Shown here: piece by piece, positions 58,136-64,000 of the stretch
Layout of the letters: each line of letters opens with the position of its first letter
Numbering within the stretch: position 1 is the first letter of the stretch
Source: Cardiobacteriaceae bacterium
Lineage (GTDB): Bacteria; Pseudomonadota; Gammaproteobacteria; Cardiobacteriales; Cardiobacteriaceae
Length of the DNA stretch: 64,000 bases
Assembly: GCA_030525785.1 (NCBI GenBank)
Contig: JAUNEA010000002.1
Span: forward strand, 62,001 to 126,000
Direction: 5' to 3'
Position numbers and translations under genes: made by a program
The notes under the pieces: model-generated
Databases searched by the model: none
What the model saw: only the letters and a program-made list of their open reading frames with translations
Told to the model about the DNA's origin: nothing

Positions 58136-58203
58136 AACTATCCTTTCAAGAGAAACAGAAATAAGGGCTGATGAGTATAACAAAGCTTGGGTAAAGGGCT
58201 TGC

Positions 58204-59145
58204 TCAAAGCGCTTTGTTTGGCAAAATGCGATGGGGGTTCCAGTGTTTGATGGCAAGCTCAAGCAAAGCGCTTTGTTGGTCACAAGCTTCATGGGTCGGC
58301 TGATTGAGAAAGGCGAGTGCTCGGCGTGTGGTGGTGAGAATATCTTGAGGGTTGATAGCAGGAGCAGCTTGGCTTTTGCTTAATTTTTCTCCTCGCTCAT
58401 TGCGCACCAACGGCAGATGTAAATAGCGTGGGCGAGGTAAATTCAAAGCGCTTTGAATTTGGTTTTGAATAACGGTTGCTGCCAGCAAATCTGCACCGCG
58501 TACTACATCGGTCACTCCTTGTAAGGCATCATCGATGGTGACTGCGAGTGCGTAGGCAAATGCGCCATCTTTGCGCCGTATGATGGGGTCACCAATCTCG
58601 CGCTGGAGATGATAACGGCAGATGCCATGTAAACGGTCAGTAAAATCAGCATAAACTTCGGGCAGGCGTAAACGCAAAGCGCTTTGGGTTTGAAGGTTAG
58701 GAAGGGGATTGTTTTGACAAGTGCGCGGATAAACCCAGCCTAAGGCGCCCATCAAAGCGCTTTGATGCCAATCTTGACGGCTACAATGGCAAGGGTAGAG
58801 ATGTGGGCTTAGGGCTTCTAAAGCGCTTTGGTAATCGGAAAGATGTTGGCTTTGATGGCGAATATCGCCGTCCCAATAGAGTTGGTAAGCTTCGAGTGTG
58901 TGGAGGATTTGGGTTAGATATTCGGGGCGAGAACGTGTGTGGTCAATATCTTCGATGCGTAACAGCCAGATGCCATTGTGGGCTTTGGCATCAAGATAAC
59001 TGCCCAATGCTGCTACCAGCGAGCCAAAATGCAAAAAACCGCTGGGCGTTGGGGCAAATCGCCCAATATATGGTGAGGCTTTGATTTCAGAAGAAGGATC
59101 AAGGAGTTGAGGGTTGTTGTTTAAATGAAATAGCTTGTTGTTCAT
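58204..59145 (-). CDS. gluQ: Glutamyl-Q tRNA(Asp) synthetase
   Basis: The 313-residue truncated GluRS-like enzyme adds glutamate to queuosine at position 34 of tRNA(Asp). It has [20 protein letters not shown] (HIGH), EDIDHTR, zinc-site cysteines in YPCHCSR and the later YPRTC, and EKLSKS (KMSKS). It has no anticodon-binding domain. The gene is packed with six palindrome cores in 942 bases, five of them full copies. Four of the inner copies read as QSAL, and one at the end gives NKAL and supplies the TGA stop. Confidence 0.94.
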   Translation of the reverse strand: MNNKLFHLNNNPQLLDPSSEIKASPYIGRFAPTPSGFLHFGSLVAALGSYLDAKAHNGIWLLRIEDIDHTRSRPEYLTQILHTLEAYQLYWDGDIRHQSQHLSDYQSALEALSPHLYPCHCSRQDWHQSALMGALGWVYPRTCQNNPLPNLQTQSALRLRLPEVYADFTDRLHGICRYHLQREIGDPIIRRKDGAFAYALAVTIDDALQGVTDVVRGADLLAATVIQNQIQSALNLPRPRYLHLPLVRNERGEKLSKSQAAPAINPQDILTTTRRALAFLNQPTHEACDQQSALLELAIKHWNPHRILPNKAL

Positions 59146-59190
59146 TCGATACTTGCGAGGTTGAAAGATAGCGTGTTAAAAAATAGGGCA

Positions 59191-59214
59191 GTGTGGTTCT
59201 TATTCTAACCACAC
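59191..59214. promoter_or_regulatory. Inverted repeat upstream of the TAXI gene, possible operator
   Basis: GTGTGGTT (59191-59198) and AACCACAC (59207-59214) are a perfect 8-bp inverted repeat with an 8-base gap, 28 bases before the start codon. No T run follows, so a regulator site is likelier than a terminator. A TTGAAA at 59161 could be a -35, but no good -10 is evident. Confidence 0.4.
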
Positions 59215-59241
59215 AATGAAAGAAATGTTATTTTTGAGGAT

Positions 59242-60216
59242 ATGATGACCATGATGAAATCATTGAAAATAAGCGCATTGGCTTTGATGGTAGCTTGCAG
59301 TGGCTCTGTTTATGCGCAGGCAAAAGAGCAATTTGTAACGTTTGGTACAGGCGGACAAACTGGCGTTTATTACGCAGTAGGTCAGTCAGTCTGTCGTTTG
59401 GTAAACCGTGATACGGCTACCACAGGCATTAAATGCAACGCCCCTTCAACAGGTGGTTCTGTCGATAACTTAAACGCAATTGCCTCAGGTGAGCGTCAAT
59501 TAGGCATGGCGCAATCTGATAGCCAATTCCGTGCGTTACAAGGTCAAGGCGAATTTGAAGGCAAGAAAAATGAGAAACTTCGCGCAGTATTCTCAGTTCA
59601 CCCTGAGCCTTTCACGGTTGTGGCGCGTCAAGATGCCAACATCAAATCTTTCCAAGATTTGAAAGGTAAACGTGTGAACATTGGTAATCCAGGTTCAGGC
59701 ACACGCACCACGATGGAGATGTTGGTTGCTGGCGAAGGCTGGGGCGATAAAGCATTCTCTGTGGCTTCTGAATTGAAACCTGCAGAAATGGCAAGCGCTT
59801 TGTGTGACAATAACTTAGATGCAATTACTTACAACGTAGGCCACCCATCAGGCGCCATCAAAGAGGCAGCAGCTTCTTGCGCATCTCATTTGGTGCCTGT
59901 TGAGGGAGCGGTTGTGGATAAAATCGTAGCGGATAATCCTTTCTTCTCAAAAGTGACCATTCCAGCGGGCTTGTATGATGGTACACCAGATGCCACCAAT
60001 ACTTTTGGCGTGTATGCAACCGTTGTAACCTCAGCCGATGTGCCAGAAGAAGTGATTTACCAAATCACCAAAACCGTTTTTGAAAATTTTGAACGTTTCC
60101 AAGGCATGCATGAAGCTTTCAAAACTTTGAAGCCTGAAGAGATGATTAAAGCAGGCTTGTCTGCTCCGTTGCATGATGGCGCAGTGCGTTACTACAAAGA
60201 AAAAGGCTGGTTGTAA
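59242..60216 (+). CDS. TAXI-family TRAP transporter substrate-binding protein
   Basis: The 324-residue periplasmic protein has a signal peptide ending SGSVYAQA. The TAXI features are FGTGGQTGVYYAVGQSVCRLV, CNAPSTGGSVDNLNAI, and GKRVNIGNPGSGTRTTMEMLV. It binds a small organic anion, often glutamate-like in studied members, and feeds the permease that follows. GAGGAT lies before the ATG; ATGs a few codons later are also possible. Only one palindrome core is present. Confidence 0.93.
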   Translation: MMTMMKSLKISALALMVACSGSVYAQAKEQFVTFGTGGQTGVYYAVGQSVCRLVNRDTATTGIKCNAPSTGGSVDNLNAIASGERQLGMAQSDSQFRALQGQGEFEGKKNEKLRAVFSVHPEPFTVVARQDANIKSFQDLKGKRVNIGNPGSGTRTTMEMLVAGEGWGDKAFSVASELKPAEMASALCDNNLDAITYNVGHPSGAIKEAAASCASHLVPVEGAVVDKIVADNPFFSKVTIPAGLYDGTPDATNTFGVYATVVTSADVPEEVIYQITKTVFENFERFQGMHEAFKTLKPEEMIKAGLSAPLHDGAVRYYKEKGWL

Positions 60217-60239
60217 TCGCTCCTTTTTCAAGCATTATA

Positions 60240-60263
60240 GGGTGGGCTTGGCTCACCCCTTTT
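60240..60263 (+). terminator. Intercistronic hairpin between TAXI protein and permease genes
   Basis: GGGTGGGC and GCTCACCC (60240-60247 with 60251-60258) form an 8-bp stem with one G-T pair, followed by CTTTT. Partial termination here would give more binding protein than permease, a common arrangement for binding-protein transporters. Confidence 0.6.
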
Positions 60264-60343
60264 GCATGAATGGCTTTTGCTACTATTTCCAAAAACTCAA
60301 TAACAAAGCGCTTTGCCTTAAGCAAAGATGAAAAGGACGGAGT

Positions 60344-63022
60344 ATGTCAGATCTTAAAACCACAACCCTAACCCATGAAGAGCTCCAAGATATGGTGGCT
60401 TCTAGCGACACAGGTGGGCGTAATCCCACAGGCTGGGTCAAACAATTGATTGTTTGGACGGCTATTTTGTGGTCGCTGTTTCAAATCTATTTTGCCTCAC
60501 CCTTGCCGTTTGTGTTGCAAGGTTATGCTTATGAATGGGGGTGGAAAGTTAATTTTGTTTTTGATGATACGCGTGCCCGTTCAATTCATTTATCCTTTGC
60601 GATGTTTTTGGCATTTTTATCCTATCCTGCTTTTGCTCGCTCGCCAAAGCGCTTTGTGCCATTATGGGATTGGTTGTTTGCGGTAGTGAGCGTATTTGTG
60701 GCTTCTTATTATTTGTTGTTTTACAGCGAGTTAAGCCAACGTGTCGGCGCTCCGATTATGCAGGATATTGTGGTGGGTTGTATTGGCATTCTGTTGCTTT
60801 TGGAAGCAACGCGCCGAAGCTTAGGCTTACCGCTGGTGATTATTGCAGTTGTCTTTTTGCTTTATAACTATTTTGGGCAATTCTTCCCCTTTAACTGGAT
60901 TATTACCCACAACAGTGGCTCGATGAATCAAATCATTAATCAGCAATGGATTACCACAGAAGGGGTTTTTGGGGTAGCGTTGGGTGTTTCGACCAAATAT
61001 GTCTTTTTGTTTGTTTTATTTGGCGCATTGTTGGATAAAGCGGGTGCAGGTAATTATTTCATCAAAAGCGCTTTTGCTTATTTAGGGCATTTGCGTGGTG
61101 GCCCTGCAAAGGCAGCTGTGGTTGCTTCAGGATTAACAGGCTTAATTTCAGGCTCTTCCATTGCCAACGTTGTAACAACAGGCACTTTTACCATTCCGAT
61201 GATGAAACGCGTTGGTTTTAGCGCGGAGAAAGCAGGAGCGGTGGAAGTGGCATCGAGTGTGAACGGGCAAATTATGCCGCCTGTGATGGGAGCAGCAGCA
61301 TTTCTGATGATTGAATACATTGGTATGCCGTATAACCAACTGATTAAACATGCTTTTCTTCCTGCTTTGATTTCTTACATCGCGCTGGTTTATATCGTGC
61401 ATTTGGAAGCATGCAAGAGCCAATTGCGAGGTTTAGAACGCGTTGAACCGATTAGCCCTTGGAAAATTAAAATATTGCGTGGGTTGAGCGCCTTTTTGAC
61501 GCTTACTGTTTTGTATTATGCTGTGAAATACGGCTTGGGTTGGCTGAAAAGCGCTTTGCCTAATCATGCAGACTTAGCGGTGTGCGTCTTGTTGTTTGTG
61601 GCGTATATTGGCTTGATTTATCGGGTTTCTCGTTTCCCTGATTTAGCGATGGACGATATGAATGAAGAATTGGTTCATCTGCCCTACATTAAGCCTACTG
61701 TGAATTCAGGTTTGCATTATTTATTGCCTGTGGTGATTTTGATTTGGTTCTTGATGGTGGAGCAAAAATCGCCAGGTTTATCTGCTTTTTGGGCAACGAT
61801 GGCACTTTTGGTGATTCAATTAACCCAACGTCCACTGTTATCGTTTTTCCGTCATCAGGGCAATTATTTAGCTGGTTTTAAAACAGGTTTGATTGATATT
61901 CGTGATGGCTTGGAAGCTGGTGCGCGTAATATGATTGGCATCGGTATTGCAACGGCTTGTGCAGGAATTATTGTTGGGGTTGTTGCATTGACAGGCTTTG
62001 GCGTGCAACTTTCTGCAATTATCGAAGCGCTTTCAGGCGGTAATTTGTTGTTGATGTTGATTTTGGTTGCTGGCTTTAGCTTGATTTTGGGCATGGGCTT
62101 GCCAACAACGGCAAACTATATTGTGGTTTCTTCCTTGATGGCGGTGGTTATTGTGGAGGTGGGCAGACAAAATGGCTTGATTGTGCCGATGATAGCCGTG
62201 CATTTGTTTGTATTCTACTTTGGCATTATGGCTGATGTGACACCTCCTGTGGGCTTAGCTTCTTTCGCAGCCGCTGCCATTTCAGGCGGTAGCCCCATTA
62301 AAACAGGCTTGGTCGCTTTTTGGTACAGCATGCGTACAGCGCTCCTGCCGTTCTTCTTCATTTTCAACACTGATATTTTGTTGATTGATGTTGGCATAGC
62401 GAAAGGTATTTTGATTTTTGGTGTAACCATTGTTGCAATGCTTGCCTTTACTTCTGCCACTATGAACTATCTTTTGACCAAAAATCGTTGGTATGAAACG
62501 GCGCTCTTAGTATTAGCAACGTTGTTATTGTTCCGTCCAGGCTTATTTATAGAAAAAATTTCACCATCTAGTGTGAAAGTTTCGCCAGAGGTCTTTTTAC
62601 AGGATTTGGAACGAGCGCCTGTGGGGCATAAAATTTTGTTGCAAGTCTCAGGATTAAATGATGTTGGCAAACCTATTACCTTCTATTCTGAGTTGCCCAT
62701 TCTTAAAGGTGAGAATAGCGAAGAACGCCTAAGCGCTTTGGGATTAACCTTAAAACCTACTGATGACACTATTGAGTTCAATGGGCAGATGGTGAAAAAA
62801 ATCATCATTGATGATGTGACTACCGATTCTCTGGCGCAAAAAGCTGGTTTGGATTGGGATCAAGTGATTTTGAGCGTGGTGTTGCCTGTGGAAGGAAGTT
62901 TGGCGAAGGAATGGGCCTTTATTCCTGGCATTGGCTTGTATTTGTGGGTTATTTATTTGCAGCGTAGACGCGTGAACAAAGCGCTTTTGCGTGGTAATGT
63001 GGAAACGTCCGTAGTGTCATAA
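60344..63022 (+). CDS. TRAP transporter fused permease (small and large subunits)
   Basis: The 892-residue inner membrane protein joins the DctQ-like part (about 30-180) and the DctM-like part (about 190-720). It has GLTGLISGSSIANVVTTGTFTIP, NGQIMPPVMGAAAF, and MGLPTTANYIVVSSLMA, and uses an ion gradient to import the TAXI ligand. The last ~160 residues, after the DctM part, form a soluble domain (DUF3394-like) followed by a hydrophobic segment. AGGACGGAG is before the ATG. Palindrome copies fall in loops. Confidence 0.94.
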   Translation: MSDLKTTTLTHEELQDMVASSDTGGRNPTGWVKQLIVWTAILWSLFQIYFASPLPFVLQGYAYEWGWKVNFVFDDTRARSIHLSFAMFLAFLSYPAFARSPKRFVPLWDWLFAVVSVFVASYYLLFYSELSQRVGAPIMQDIVVGCIGILLLLEATRRSLGLPLVIIAVVFLLYNYFGQFFPFNWIITHNSGSMNQIINQQWITTEGVFGVALGVSTKYVFLFVLFGALLDKAGAGNYFIKSAFAYLGHLRGGPAKAAVVASGLTGLISGSSIANVVTTGTFTIPMMKRVGFSAEKAGAVEVASSVNGQIMPPVMGAAAFLMIEYIGMPYNQLIKHAFLPALISYIALVYIVHLEACKSQLRGLERVEPISPWKIKILRGLSAFLTLTVLYYAVKYGLGWLKSALPNHADLAVCVLLFVAYIGLIYRVSRFPDLAMDDMNEELVHLPYIKPTVNSGLHYLLPVVILIWFLMVEQKSPGLSAFWATMALLVIQLTQRPLLSFFRHQGNYLAGFKTGLIDIRDGLEAGARNMIGIGIATACAGIIVGVVALTGFGVQLSAIIEALSGGNLLLMLILVAGFSLILGMGLPTTANYIVVSSLMAVVIVEVGRQNGLIVPMIAVHLFVFYFGIMADVTPPVGLASFAAAAISGGSPIKTGLVAFWYSMRTALLPFFFIFNTDILLIDVGIAKGILIFGVTIVAMLAFTSATMNYLLTKNRWYETALLVLATLLLFRPGLFIEKISPSSVKVSPEVFLQDLERAPVGHKILLQVSGLNDVGKPITFYSELPILKGENSEERLSALGLTLKPTDDTIEFNGQMVKKIIIDDVTTDSLAQKAGLDWDQVILSVVLPVEGSLAKEWAFIPGIGLYLWVIYLQRRRVNKALLRGNVETSVVS

Positions 63023-63033
63023 GTGGAGGGCTT

Positions 63034-63447
63034 ATGTTTGAGAGAATTTTGATTGCATTGGATTTGGATTATCTCGACCACATTGAGAAAACCAAACAAG
63101 CAGCTTTTGCCTTAGGGGGCGATAAAGCGCTTTATCAGCTGGTGACGGTATTGCCTCCTTTAGGAGGGAGTATGGTTTCTTCTTTCTTACCTGTAGGCTA
63201 TGAGAAGAAAATTATGGCTGGTTTGCAAGAGCGTTTGCATGAGGTAAGCGCTTTGCATTTTGCAGGCAAGCAAGTGAAACATATTGTGGCACATGGCACG
63301 GTTTATGAAGAAATCAGTCAAATTGCTGATAAAGAACATAGCGATGTGATTGTGGTTATCACAGGAAAATCCAAAGGTCAGGCTTTGGGGCCAAATGCGG
63401 CGCGTATTGCGCGTTATTCGCACAAACCTGTCTTTATTATTCGTTAA
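63034..63447 (+). CDS. Universal stress protein family, TRAP-associated
   Basis: The 137-residue UspA-fold protein begins MFERILIALDLD and ends with the nucleotide-loop pattern GKSKGQALGPNAARIARYSHKPVFII. UspA proteins encoded with TRAP transporters (TeaD) bind ATP and can slow transport. It starts 11 bases after the permease, so it is in the same operon. Confidence 0.9.
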   Translation: MFERILIALDLDYLDHIEKTKQAAFALGGDKALYQLVTVLPPLGGSMVSSFLPVGYEKKIMAGLQERLHEVSALHFAGKQVKHIVAHGTVYEEISQIADKEHSDVIVVITGKSKGQALGPNAARIARYSHKPVFIIR

Positions 63448-63464
63448 AACAAAGGGGTCTTAAC

Positions 63465-64000
63465 ATGAAACGTTCCTTATCGGTGATTTTAATCAGCGCA
63501 GCATTGAGCAATATTGGCATAGCGCAGGAAGCTGCTGTTAATCCTTTAGCATTGCCTGCATTGGAGGAAGGAAAATGCACGGCACTTGTGGTGGTTCCTG
63601 CAAAATTTGAACCACGCACTGAGCAGATTGTGATTAAAGAAGAAAGCAAAACCATTGACATTGTGCCAGCAGAGTACGAATGGGTTGATGAGAAGGTGGA
63701 AGTGAAGCCTGAGACAAAGCGCTTAGAAGTTATTCCTGCTGTTTTTGAAACGGTTGAAGAAGAGATTGTGATTGAACCTGCAACCGTAAGCAAAGAAGTG
63801 ATTGCACCACAATACAGTGATGTTGTTGAAGAAGTGGTAGCCAAACCTGCCCATCGTGCGATTCGTAGCGAAGGTAGCGCCAGAACTTTCTCCAATATGG
63901 GCGAGGCATTGCGGGTAGAAGAAGTGCCAGCGCAACATGAGAAAATTGTGAAGAAAGTGGTACAAGAGCAGGCAGCCGTGAAAGAAAGTGTGATTGAGCC
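63465..64000 (+). CDS. Secreted repeat protein, 5' part only (runs off the window)
   Basis: The visible 178 residues start with a signal peptide (MKRSLSVILISAALSNIGIAQ) and then GKCTALVVVPAKFEPRTEQI. Several imperfect repeats of about 22-25 residues follow the pattern VPA-x-(F/Y)-E-x-V-x-E-x-(V/I)-x(I/V)-(K/E)-x, rich in Glu, Val and Lys. Similar repeats occur in envelope proteins that carry a peptidoglycan-binding domain further on, which cannot be seen here. AAAGGGG lies before ATG 63465. The 17-base gap after the stress protein gene suggests one operon. Confidence 0.75.
   Translation, partial: MKRSLSVILISAALSNIGIAQEAAVNPLALPALEEGKCTALVVVPAKFEPRTEQIVIKEESKTIDIVPAEYEWVDEKVEVKPETKRLEVIPAVFETVEEEIVIEPATVSKEVIAPQYSDVVEEVVAKPAHRAIRSEGSARTFSNMGEALRVEEVPAQHEKIVKKVVQEQAAVKESVIE

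Overview
The window looks like the chromosome of a Gram-negative bacterium, most likely a gammaproteobacterium. It has lipid A genes, BamA and Skp, an autotransporter, and a division and cell wall cluster of the proteobacterial type. A Cardiobacteriales-like host is only a guess from gene content. All 47 protein genes I call are housekeeping or ordinary accessory genes. I found no rRNA, tRNA, phage, insertion sequence or CRISPR array.

Layout. 1-1686: end of infB, then rbfA and truB. 1816-4956: a large autotransporter. 5161-12053 (mostly minus strand): groEL and groES, aroG, a cytochrome b561 and cytochrome b562 pair, a MarC/YhgN membrane protein, leuA. 12060-21000: mutT, secA, a divergent DciA-like gene, a secreted protein of unknown function, rnhB, and an RNase E gene whose product ends in a complete transaldolase. 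21360-28596: zapD, then the envelope cluster bamA-skp-lpxD-fabZ-lpxA-lpxB (minus). 28834-31914: ybaN, aat, a GloB-like hydrolase, smpB, ratA and rnfH. 32001-50022: the cell wall and division cluster rsmH-ftsL-ftsI-murE/murF (fused)-mraY-murD-ftsW-murG-murC-ddl-ftsQ-ftsA-ftsZ-lpxC. 50116-56102: a fructose PTS operon made of an EIIA-HPr-EI fusion, fruK, and a fruA with three EIIB domains. 56270-59145: a spermidine-synthase-like protein, trpS, gluQ. 59242-64000: a TAXI-TRAP transporter, a universal stress protein, and the start of a repeat-rich secreted protein cut by the window edge.

The most striking signal is not a gene. The 12-base palindrome CAAAGCGCTTTG occurs 65 times by hand count, and its 8-base core AAGCGCTT about 170 times, roughly one per 375 bases. 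Chance would give about one core and no 12-mer. It lies between genes and inside genes on both strands. Inside genes it is read in three frames, giving recurrent QSAL, KAL and KRF tetra- or tripeptides, often in linkers and signal peptides. Closely spaced pairs between genes form intrinsic terminators. The pattern resembles DNA uptake sequences or the cyanobacterial HIP1 palindrome, but the sequence is neither. The second main finding is the RNase E-transaldolase fusion.
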